Source of the DNA: Meloidogyne chitwoodi
Lineage: Eukaryota > Nematoda > Chromadorea > Rhabditida > Meloidogynidae
Direction of reading: 5' to 3'
NCBI GenBank assembly: GCA_015183035.1
Contig: JACZZP010000001.1
Coordinates: forward strand, 2,914,001 to 2,978,000
Length of the DNA stretch: 64,000 nt
Below, piece after piece: positions 40,701 to 50,664 of this stretch. Made by a program: the position numbers and the translations under genes. Under the pieces are notes generated by a model. It was given only the letters and a program-made list of their open reading frames with translations, did not search any database and had not been told where the DNA came from. Positions within the stretch are counted from its first letter, which is position 1. Every line of letters begins with the position of its first letter.

Positions 40701-43463
40701 TATGTTGTCTGGACTTATTGCTGTTTCTGTTATTTTGATAGGTATTTTTTGAATTTTTTAAAAAAGAATATTTATATTAATTGTATCTGATTTATAGGAG
40801 ACTTGAATATGATTGCCCCTCTAATCTCCAACTTTTTTCTTTGTTCATATGCATTAATTAACTACGCCTGTTTTGACAACAGTTTTGCTCATTCACCAGG
40901 ATTTAGGCCTTCTTTTAAATTTTATAATAAATGGGTTTCATTAGCTGGATCTTTAATGTGTGTTTTTTGTATGTTTATTATATCATGGTGGACAGCTTTA
41001 CTTACTTTTTTCTTTTTTGTTGCAATTTATATTTATGTTGCACATAGAAAACCAGGTTAAAATTAAAATAAAGTGTTTTTTAACATAAAAATTAAATTTT
41101 AAATTAAAAAAAGATGTCAATTGGGGATCATCTATACAAGCTCATTCCTACAGAAATGCTTTACAATATGTTAGTAAATTGGAACGAACCGAGGAACACG
41201 TGAAGAATTACCGACCTCAAATTCTTGTATAAACTCGAATGTATATAAATTAATTATTTTTTATAAAAAGGTTTTGAGTGGAAATCCTGCTTCTAGAGCT
41301 GGACTTGTTGATTTTGCCTATTCAATTACTAAAGGAAATAGCCTTTTAATTTGTGGATATATAATTCCGGTATGCTTAATTTTAATTTTTTAAATTTTAT
41401 TTGAAGAACCCTCTAATAGAAAGGACATTTTTAATTAAAAATAATTTACAGTACAAGTGCTGCAATACACTCTTTACAATGCTACAAAACTTTAACCAGC
41501 AACTTCGCGATTGGTTTGCCACTCGTCACTTAAAAGGAACATTTGCTGTTACTGTTGCGAATCCAAATTTAAGAGCTGGTGCTCAAACACTTTTACAGGT
41601 TTTTTTTTTAATTTTTCAAAAATTAATTTTTAATTAAATTAAAGATTTCTGGCCTTGGAAAACTTCGCCCTAACATAATTTTAATGGGTTTTAAACAAAA
41701 TTGGGTACAGTATCGTTCGCCAGAGGCTATAAATGAAATGGTCGACTACTTTGGATTGATTCAGTTTTATTTTTTTAATTAAAAGATAAATTAATTTAAA
41801 ATTATTTTTAGAGATGCTTTTGATTTAAATATGAGTATTGGTGTTTTGCGCAATTCAAATAGAGGATTTGACATTTCTGAGCTTATTCTCGAGACAGGAG
41901 AGGAATTACGCCTTCATTTGAAACAACAACGTGGTGATACCTTAAGCACCAGGTTTATTATTATATTATTTTTGGGGAGGAGGTATCGGGCAGTTCGAGA
42001 AATTCAAAATTTTCAGTTGAGACTGTTAGAGTCTCAGGAGTCTTTCTGAGTATATTGAAGTAAAAATAATAATCCATTTTTTAGAAGTTATCCTTTGGAA
42101 AGTCATCCTCATCAAAGTCAAAGTATTAATAGTCAACAACTTCAATCTTCAGTTCACACTAATTCTTCCCCTCAACTTGGAATTTCTATTTCTATTAATC
42201 CACGTCAAAAAGCTCGTGATCTATTTTTACGTTCATTAAGTCATAATAAAGGAGAACAACAACAACAACAAACAACTTTTGATGGTAAAAGTGCTCAAAG
42301 TGGAGATACAATGCAAACAACATTGGAGGGAACAACAACAACAACTTGTTCACCTTTTACAATAACACCAGTTAGTAGCTGTTCTGCAACTTTAAAAAGT
42401 AATAAAAAATTTGGTGGAAGAGGATTGAGAAGATGGTTAGCTTCGTCTAAATCGAATGTATTTGATAGTAATGATGTTGTTGTTGAACAATCAAAGTAAG
42501 AAAATTATATTAAAAAACTTGTATTTCCATTAAAGTCTCCCTGTATTTACAAAATTTAATTAACTTTAAATTTTTAAAATTTAAGAGAAGATGGTGATCA
42601 ATCACTTGGCAGTGCATTCCAAGTCCTTCCACTTCCTTCAGATACTTTTCGTTTTCAAACACGTGTTAGACAAGGTACAATAGATGTTTGGTGGCTTTAT
42701 GATGATGGAGGATTGACTCTATTAATTCCTTATTTATTAACAAAAAAAGTTTGTTTTTTTATATAATTTCTTGAATTTAAACAAATAAAATTTAAAATTA
42801 GGGCAGCTATTTGGAAGGTGCAAAACTACGAGTATTTACATTAGCCGGTATTGGAAAGAATCTTCAACAAGAACAGCAAAGCTTGGCCTCAATGCTTCGT
42901 AAATTTCGAATAAGTGCTGACCAGGTTAATGTTATTCCTGACTTTACAAATAAAAGGCCTGACCAAAAAAGGTTTTTTTTAAATTTTAAGGACTTTTAAA
43001 TTTTCTTTTTTTAGTCTTTCCAAATTTGAAAAGTTGATAGAACCTTTTGTACTACGCTCATCTAAAGAATTTGCTGGAGGTTCTTCTGTAGCAGTTACAA
43101 TAGGAGATGGAGAAGACAAAGAAGAGGAAAGTAATTTTGAAGATGATGAACAACAATTTCAAGGTTTAATAACTCAAATAGAATTGGATGCGCAAAGAGA
43201 GCGTACTTGGCGTCAATTACGAATTGCAGAACTTTTAAGACGTTATAGTTCGGGATCAGATTTAATTGTTGTGTAAGTGTATTTTTATAAAGTTTTATGT
43301 GCGAGAATATTCAAGTTTTTCTTTTTTAAGTACATTGCCAGTTCCAAGACGTGGTATTAGCCCAGCGTTATATTTGTCTTGGCTTGAAATGATGAGTGCT
43401 GATTTGCCCCCAACTTTACTTCTTAGAGGAAATCAACAATCTGTGCTTACGTTTTATTCATAA
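37780..43463 (+). CDS. nkcc-1: Na-K-Cl cotransporter (SLC12A1/A2 type)
   Basis: This is an electroneutral plasma-membrane carrier of Na, K and Cl. The N-terminus is charged. Splicing creates RFQI, which fits the RFx(V/I) docking motif for SPAK/OSR1-type kinases. Transport-domain blocks are [108 protein letters not shown] and [20 protein letters not shown]. The C-terminal domain has [37 protein letters not shown] and [20 protein letters not shown]. The end is [14 protein letters not shown]. These favour NKCC over KCC. A Gln/Thr-rich insert near 42095-42490 interrupts the C-terminal domain. The extracellular loop between TM7 and TM8 looks short. Confidence 0.94.
38705..38776. repeat. Three short repeats of TTAGAGTCACC in an intron
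   Basis: TTAGAGTCACC occurs three times within about 75 bp, twice preceded by AATA and followed by AT, in the 240-bp intron of the cotransporter. Function unknown. Confidence 0.5.
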
Positions 43464-43595
43464 ATTTTGAAAAAAATTAGTTTATATTCTATGTTTTTAA
43501 ATATTTTGAATTTTATAAAAAATTATTCCTTTTGAAAATTTAAAAGTTAACATCGACTTCAACAGCATTGATAGGTGGTGGTTGTACTGTATTTT

Positions 43596-43700
43596 CCAAA
43601 AATTCACCCGATAAATCTCGCCGATAACTCGCCGACAAATCTCGCCGAAAACTCGCCGACAAATCTCGCCGATGACTCGCCGACAAATCTCGCCGAAAAC
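43596..43700. repeat. 24-bp GC-richer minisatellite
   Basis: The unit GACAAATCTCGCCGAAAACT plus CGCC is repeated from 43634, 43658 and 43682, with diverged partial copies at each side. It is markedly richer in G/C than the surroundings. Short minus-strand open frames across it reflect the repeat only. Confidence 0.9.
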
Positions 43701-43721
43701 TCGCAGAAAAAACTCATCCGT

Positions 43722-43880
43722 GGGAGATAAAACTGACCGGTGAGATAAAACTCACCGTTGGAACTGACCGGTGAGATAAAACTCACCGTTGGAACTGACC
43801 GGTGAGATAAAACTCACCGTTGGAACTGACCGGTGAGATAAAACTCACCGTTGGAACTGACCGGTGAGATAAAACTCGTC
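43722..43880. repeat. 31-bp minisatellite with internal inverted symmetry
   Basis: Units start GAACTGACCGGTGAGATAAA at 43761, 43792, 43823 and 43854, spaced exactly 31 bp, with a partial copy upstream. Each unit contains CGGTGAG and CTCACCG, so each can form a hairpin around ATAAAA. The array decays into CTCGTCGAAACTCTTTGATG repeats to about 43930. Confidence 0.92.
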
Positions 43881-43971
43881 GAAACTCTTTGATGGAAAAA
43901 ACTTGCCGAAACTCTTTGATGGAAAAAACTTGCCGATGGGTTCGCCAATGGGAGAAAACTCGCCCATGAAA

Positions 43972-44910
43972 GGTTACTGTATTTTTAGTGTGCTTAATGA
44001 ATTTTTGATTTTTTTCTAAAAGTAGGATTTGTCTGGATTTTATATATTTTAGAGCTTGAAAAACTGAATTAAATTTCAAAAACTTTGAAAATTCTGACTT
44101 TTAGAAGTCGGAATAAAAGCCCCTAAACATTAAACAATTTTATAGAGGGAAATAGAAAACTGATTTTTTAACTTTTTTCTAAAAGTCAGATTGTTTGATA
44201 TATTAAATAGATTTCAATATTCTGAATCAAATATCTAAAAAATATAAAAATCTGACATTTAGAAGTCGAGATAGGTTACTGTATTTTTAGCGTTTTTAAT
44301 GAATTTTTGAACTTTTAAACTATTGGAGAGATTTTGATGATACATATATCATTGGAAAGAGCTCGAAAAACTGGATCGAATAAGCTTTGGATATTCAAAA
44401 TTCTGAAACATAATTCGAGAAAAAGGCCCATAAACATTCAAAAATTGTGGGGAGGAACGACAAAACTGGAATTTTTGAGCTTTTAAACTATTGGAGAGAT
44501 TTTAATGTGACATATATCATTGGAAAGAACTAGAAAAACTGGATCGAATGAGCTATGATAGAAAAAAATCATTTAGAAATATACCGAGATAAATGCTTCT
44601 GAATATTTCAAATCAAGGTAAATTTTAAACTACAGTATACTTTTTAATAAATATTAAATAGCAACAAAGCGACCAAAGAAATATGTCTGCAACAAACCGG
44701 GCTTTTCTATCTTTAAAGTTGTAGACTATTAGTCGATATTTAAATAAGCTAGCATAACTTTTTTTATTTTAAACCTTTTAAAATAATTTTGATGTCATTC
44801 GAAAGAGCTCGAAAAATGGATTCTTATAACTAATTGAGTCGATTAAATCCATTTATTACAAGAAAGTTACGCCCGAAAACACCGAAAATCGAGATTTTTC
44901 ACTTAATCAT
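43972..44910. repeat. Decayed dispersed repeat, about 300-bp monomers
   Basis: GGTTACTGTATTTTTAG recurs at 43972 and 44274. The block TTTTAAACTATTGGAGAGAT followed by CATATATCATTGGAAAGA recurs about 165 bp apart (around 44316 and 44481). A third, weaker copy of the GAAAGAGCTCGAAAAA motif lies near 44799. No coding capacity. It probably represents tandem copies of a repetitive element. Confidence 0.7.
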
Positions 44911-45234
44911 CCTGTAACCTTCTGTTGATTGATCTGAATGGATCGACCAATTGGTAAAAATAACCCGCGTATCGATAGCTTTCGATTAATAGAAAAACTA
45001 TTCAGATTGATTAAGAATTTATGAAGTTGTAGGCCAAAATAGCCGACCACTCTTAATTGGCCACTCTGAACCGTCCCCTACACGATTATTTTAGAATTGA
45101 ATGAGTCTTGCCGTTTCAGTCTGAGGATCTTTTCTATGGCGACAAAGGAAATTCCCGTTAGATTGTTTTTTCTCAAATAATCACTCACTCATCAACTTTT
45201 CTAATATGACACTACTAATTATTTTATATTTAGA

Positions 45235-46543
45235 ATGAGTAAAAAATCTTCTGATATCGCTAAGAATATTTCTCAAGATTCTGATCAGGAGAAAAAAATT
45301 AATACTGAAGTTAATTTGAATGATGAGAGTTCATCTTCAGGAGGTTCATGGATACCAACTTTAGCAGCTTCATGGGTTAATACGGCTAAAGAAAAGGTTA
45401 AAAATTTAAATCAATTGTTATTTTTTTGAGAAAATTTAGACAATTTCAACACTTGAGATGATGAAGAAAGACATTCATGAATTTTCTGATTCTCTTCAGC
45501 AAGGAGCAAATACATTAGCAGGAGCTACTGTTAAACAAGCCCATCATCTTCAACATTTGATTGCACCAGAGCCGGACACTGGCTCTGTTGATGAACAACA
45601 AAACAAGGTTAACGATAGTTTAGTTAGTTTTCATTTTATAAGGTCCTTCCATTTAATAAACTAAACTTAATTTAAGACCGAAATGGAAGGAACTTCAAAA
45701 CAAGCAGAAGAAACTAATAATAAAGATTCTAAAGAAAAATCTGGGCTATTTAGTCTTGGTTGGATGAAACAAGTAGTTGACACTGTCCACAAGTATGCTA
45801 CTGAAGATACAGTTGAAGATGGATGTACTGAAGAGCTTTTTATTGGAACAGGTGGACGAAAGACAATACTTGATCAGGTTGTTGTTTAAAGCTTTAAATT
45901 TAAGTATTTGTGTAGTTCACACTACTTCAAATGCAAAATGATGCCCGAACATTTACTCAATCTCCCCAACAGAATGTGGATTTGTACAAGGAATGGCTTA
46001 ATGATTTTAAAATTTCGGAATATAATGGTGAAATTAATTTGCTTTTGAGCAACAATCCTCTACTTAGAGAAATTTACTCAGAATTGGTTTGCTCTAGTTT
46101 TCTAAAAGTTTAAAATTTAATCATTTTATATTAGGTACCTTCACAAGTAGATAATAATGCTTTTTGGAATCGCTACTTCTTTAAAGTCCATCTTAAGGAA
46201 TTAGACAAGCAAATTTCCATGGCTGAAGCTCCTTCCCTCAACTTAAACAAAATTGGTTTTTTTTGCACTAATTTTATAAAGTTACCTTTTTATTAGATTC
46301 TTTAACAAAAGAAGGCCACAGTCCTGCTACTAGTAATGGAAAAGATGATTGGAGTATGTGCAGCAGTGCACCCGCTGCCGAGGTTAATGTTTCGACAAAC
46401 AAAACTTTAAGATTTTTTAGGAGATAGACGAAGAAAATGGACGTGAAAAGGACACATCAACTCCTAAGGTTGACGATTGGGAAGAATGTGTAGATCAAGA
46501 AAATGAGAATAAGAATGAGATTTCTTTAAAGAACAGGGAATAG
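45235..46543 (+). CDS. BSDC1: BSD domain-containing protein (BSDC1-like)
   Basis: Seven or so exons give an N-terminal SWIPTLAASWVNTAKEK followed by helical DIHEFSDSLQQGANTLAG. The BSD domain comes late: VDLYKEWLNDFKISEYNGEI, NPLLREIYSELV and VPSQVDNNAFWNRYFFKVHL, with the paired aromatic FW and YFF residues that define it. An acidic Ser/Glu tail follows with DDWSMCSSA and DDWEECVDQEN. This layout fits BSDC1, a protein of unclear molecular role. The start codon follows TATTTAGA, a possible spliced-leader site. Confidence 0.88.
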
Positions 46544-47225
46544 AGGCTAAAATAGAATTTATATATAATTTATATTGATGGGATGTAAAGATTTATTTTT
46601 TTAATTGGTTTATGGTCCCTTTACAATTTATAATATCCATTAAGCTTAATACCAATAAATGTATATTATTTACTTCTTTTTTATTAAAACCAAATTTAGC
46701 AGTAATTAAAATTCTTTAGCGAATTATATTTTTGAATTCAGACCTCTCCTCATAATCAATCAACTGTTTAAGGCGCTATGTAAACTCTTAAAATACTTTC
46801 TTTTCTGCTCATCACCATTTGGATTGTATAATTTGTGATAAAATGATTTTAATAAGATTTAGAAATGATTCATTTTTATAGAATTCTAAGTAAAAATTTT
46901 AAATAATAAACCAGAAACTATCAGAAAAATCCGATTATAAATATAATTTATCAAAAAGTTTTAATAAAAATAGAAAACCTTTAAGAAATCAAAACATTTT
47001 TAGCTACTAAAGGAGGTAAAAATAACAAGAAAATGGCAAGAAAAAGAATTTAGTTGTGTCAATATTGATTGGAAGAGAAAGAATTGTAAGGAAAATTTTT
47101 TGAGTGTAGATGATATGTCTTAAAATTTCGAAACATTAAATTACTAAAAGAAGGAAAAAAATAACTGAATAAACCGTTAGAGTCCCGTTGAGATCTTGTT
47201 AATAATGCCAAATTTGTATCTCAAT
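46544..47225. other. Convergent intergenic gap
   Basis: This lies between the 3' ends of the BSD gene (+) and the chromodomain gene (-). A/T-rich; I see nothing beyond possible polyadenylation signals such as AATAAA near 46906. Confidence 0.5.
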
Positions 47226-48017
47226 TCATTCATCTATTTTGGCTCGTTCTTCAAAATATTCAAGTAATTCATCTTTATAGAGGGTCTTCACTTGTTTATA
47301 GCTCATAAACTCAACATCATCTCCTCTAAAATTGTTTTACTATTTTATTTTAAACTGTTTTGAAAAAACATACATCTCTACAGCAAATCTAGTCTTCTGC
47401 AAAGAAAGCTGACTATTCGGGCTAAGTTGCTGATCTCCAGAGGCTAAAGTTTCTTTGTTACTAACAAGTGGGCCCAAAATTTTGATTTGCTTCTAAAATT
47501 TCAAAAATTATTCTTTAATAGTTTAATTAAAAAAGAAAACCTTGCCACGTTTTTCATACAAATCGATCATCTCTGCTGGAATGTTGCTTGCAAATTCATA
47601 ACTTTCGCTTAAAAATTATTAAATTTCTCACAAATTATTCAAAGCAAAACCTCTCTTTAACAGAAGTATTTTATCTAATAAAATCATCAAAAAAATAAAA
47701 TACATTTTGTGCCCTTATATTAAGAAAAATATTAATGAGAAACATCAAAAAAAACCTTGACTCTAATGGAATGTTGATCTTATGGATTAAAATTCTCTTT
47801 TAAGAGGTTTGGCTGCCCTTAAAGAAATTTCAAAATACCTCCATCGCACTTTATACATCTTTCTTTTCTTGCCGCCCATCATTTCTATTTTTGGACCATC
47901 AACAACATCTTCAATCGACCAAACAGTGTTTTCATGCTGCCTTTGTAGTTGTCGCTGTTTCGCCGAATACTGCTGAGATTTTGTTCTGTTTAATTTTTTG
48001 TTACTATTTTCTGTCAT
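47226..48017 (-). CDS. Small HP1-like chromodomain protein
   Basis: Four exons keep frame: 48017-47839, 47607-47541, 47492 to about 47375, and about 47335-47226. Exon 1 has ENTVWSIEDVVDGPKIE then KKRKMYKVRW, the first strands of a chromodomain. Exon 2 reads ESYEFASNIPAEMIDLYEKR, its closing helix. Exons 3-4 read KQIKILGPLVSN, KTRFAVEIGDDVEFMSYKQV and KDELLEYFEERAKIDE, similar to a chromo shadow domain. HP1 proteins bind methylated H3K9 and dimerise through the shadow domain. Odd points: the usual GY...TWEP stretch after KVRW is nearly missing, SYEF replaces TWEP, and the protein is only about 150 residues long. It could bind a different ligand. Confidence 0.7.
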
Positions 48018-48580
48018 CTAAATATTACAGAAAAAAATATTTTAAAAAATTAAAAAAATTCAAACCAAATTTTGACGATTTTAAAATGATTAAACAATTA
48101 CGGTGAAAACGCGCCATTTTTACCTCAAAAACGCTAGAATAGCCATCAAGGTGTACAAACTTTTATTAAATTTTAGCATGCGCAATGAACGGGTAAAAAT
48201 TTCTTCAATGAGAACACGAGCAGTGCAAACAAATTCTTTGCTTTCTTCAATTCTCACATCAGTAAATTTCTCTTTTTGTTTAATTCCTCTCTCACATATT
48301 TACAAGCTAACAAAAAACCAAAGCCAATTTTTTGACTTTTGGCGGGAGAGACATTTAAGAGTCTCAGGCAGTCCCCTTATATCTCTACTAAATATACGCG
48401 TTAATTTTTACAAAATTTTATCAATTATATTGATTCTAGAATTATTATAAAATATTTTTTGCAAAGTAAAAATTAAATACCAATAAATTAGAGTCAATTT
48501 TAAAATTAAAAAAATGTTTGATTAAACCTGTATCTTATCGATCTTTTTTAAAAATTCAGTTTGATTCAAAAAAATTACTT
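48018..48580. other. Gap between two minus-strand genes
   Basis: This 563-bp stretch separates the malate dehydrogenase stop from the chromodomain start on the same strand. A 115-codon + strand frame here has no family features. Confidence 0.5.
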
Positions 48581-50128
48581 TTATTTTTTTATTTGTTTGT
48601 ATGAGAACATTTGGACACCACATTTTATTGCCAACTTCTCCTTGAAATTTAAGAAAATTAAATAATTTATATTAAACATTGAAAACATACCAAAGCTTTA
48701 ATTTGACCTTCTTGATAGACCAAACCCCCAGCCTTTAGGCTATATTCAGTATTCATTCTTTCAGGATCTCCAGGCACTAGAACAGGCTTTTCTTTAGAAA
48801 TCTGGAAAAAAATTGAAAATTTTCCTTTTTATTCCATTCTCTCACTGGTTTCAAGCCTCGAGTTTCATCCAAAAATTGTTGTAAACGAGGAGCAAATCCT
48901 GGAGCAAAACATTCTGGGTCAACAGCAACAAAACATTGACCCTATAACGTTTTAAAATTAAATGAACAAATAATTATTATAAAATTACATTGTCAGCTGC
49001 TTTCTGTGAGTGTCCCCATAACCGTACATTTTTACCAAAACTCGCTCCAGCCAAAATGCCACAGAATAGTTCGCCCATCATTGAGAGACCTGTTCCCTTG
49101 TAAGATCCTGCCTCTTCTACACCGCCTAATGGCAAAAGTCCACCGTCATTCAAAACAACTTGTGTGTCTGTTGATGGATTTCCTTTGGCATCGGCACCCC
49201 ATGCGAAAGGAATTTGTTTTTTACCACGACAATTCGCTATTTCAACCTGGAAAAATTTATATTACATTTAAATAATGAAAAAGATATCGAAGGTATATCA
49301 CAGTTTAAACACGTGGGTTAATTTTGTGGAATCCCTTCAATAAAATTAAAGTTTCTTACCTTTCCAAGTGCAACTGTTGTGGTTGCCATATCTAACAAAA
49401 AGCTATCTCCAGTTTTTTCAGAGTTGGCACAACAAGATAAAGGATTAGTGCCAAGTCCTATCTCAGAAGAACGATCGGGAAACATAATTGGCGATGTATT
49501 TGTGAATGACATTCCCTAGACAAATAAACTATATAATTTGTTATTTGATTTAATAAATATTAAATTAAATATTACCACCATTCCTGCAGTTGCAATCTTT
49601 TTAGTGTAATGTTGACAAGCGCCATAATGATTAGAGTTTTTTGTTACTACCCAAGCAACACCAAATTCTTTAGCCAATTTTATAGCCAAATCAGTACAAA
49701 AGTTACCAACAACTGCTCCCAAAAGATTTTCACCGTCTACCCAAGCAGTACCACCCTTCTGCTTCAACACCTTTGGAATTCCTTAGAATTTAAAAAATTA
49801 TAATTTAAAATATATTTTTAAATTAAAACCATTTCCATGAACTCCATTTAAGACATCATCTACATAAATATGCAGTCGGTTTAGACCATGACTTAAAAAA
49901 AGTATATAATTTTTAAAAATTAATAAAAACAACCTGTAATGGCCTACAAGATCAGCGTCTAGTAAAAGATCAGCAAGTTGATTAGCATGATCATTTGAAG
50001 TTCCAACTGTTTGCATACATCTGATAACAAACTCTCGAGCCTAAAAGATAAATTAAAAGGGTTTTATTCTCAATTTTTACCTCTTTTGGCAACACAACAA
50101 ATTCAATAGCATCATTAGAATTATTCAT
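48581..50128 (-). CDS. Malate/L-lactate dehydrogenase family (Ldh_2) enzyme
   Basis: Ldh_2 enzymes are NAD(P)-dependent 2-hydroxyacid dehydrogenases, unrelated in fold to classic MDH/LDH. Exons give MNNSNDAIEFVV, a helical FVIRCMQTVGTSNDHANQLA, HGLNRLHIYVDDVLNG, GIPKVLKQKGGTAWVDGENL and VVTKNSNHYGACQHYT. That last motif contains the family's conserved HYG histidine. Further blocks are GMSFTNTSPIMFPDRSSEIG, TNPLSCCANSEKTGDSFLLD, NDGGLLPLGGVEEAGSYKGT, DETRGLKP and PGDPERMNTEYSLKAGGLVY. The substrate cannot be told from sequence; nematode relatives are usually annotated as malate dehydrogenase. Several introns are near 50 bp. Confidence 0.9.
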
Positions 50129-50664
50129 TATCCTCCGTTTTTACTAGTACTGAATAGAAAAATATTAAAATTATTTAAAATAACTGAATGAAAGTTGTGA
50201 TTTATGAGAAAATTATACTTTGAAGGGCAAGCACTCTAGTTGAAACTAATTATTTATAAAAAAAGAGAATGAAAATGGCTCATTTTATAGGGCCCGTCAG
50301 TTCTTTGCCGAGTCATTCTTTTTATAAACATCTTTTCTTCGTTATCATCTGATGTTAATAACAGAAATCATTTTTTCCTACAAAGTACAGTTTTAAGATT
50401 GTAAACTAATTTATTACGATTACTACATACCTTTTATGAGTGTAAGTAAAAAAAGAGAAATTAGGTAAATTTAAAAAGAAATGATCCAGTTAACGCCAAG
50501 TTCTGTGAAATTCTGCGGTTAATTCGAAATTCTGCGGTTAAATCGCGAAATTCTGCGGTTAATTCGCGAAATGCTGCGATTAATTAGCGAAATTCTGCGG
50601 TTAATCTTGCGAAATTCTGCGGTGCGATGTTTAAATTCTATATTTCAATAAATCTTTTCAAGAC
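50129..50664. promoter_or_regulatory. Divergent promoter region with 21-bp repeats
   Basis: This lies between the malate dehydrogenase and DCP2 starts. Six copies of GAAATTCTGCGG-type units (at 50507, 50526, 50547, 50568, 50589 and 50611; fourth copy GAAATGCTGCGA) form a tandem array of about 21 bp, often with GCG before the unit and TTAAT after it. The array ends about 40 bp before the DCP2 start codon. Confidence 0.8.

Noticed and set aside
43604..44079. Two minus-strand frames with repeated RFVGE and YLTGQF words
   Set aside because: They arise from the 24-bp and 31-bp minisatellites and break up outside them.
47891..48450. Two + strand frames opposite the chromodomain gene and in the gap after it
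   Set aside because: The first is the antisense of a supported exon; the second has no family features.
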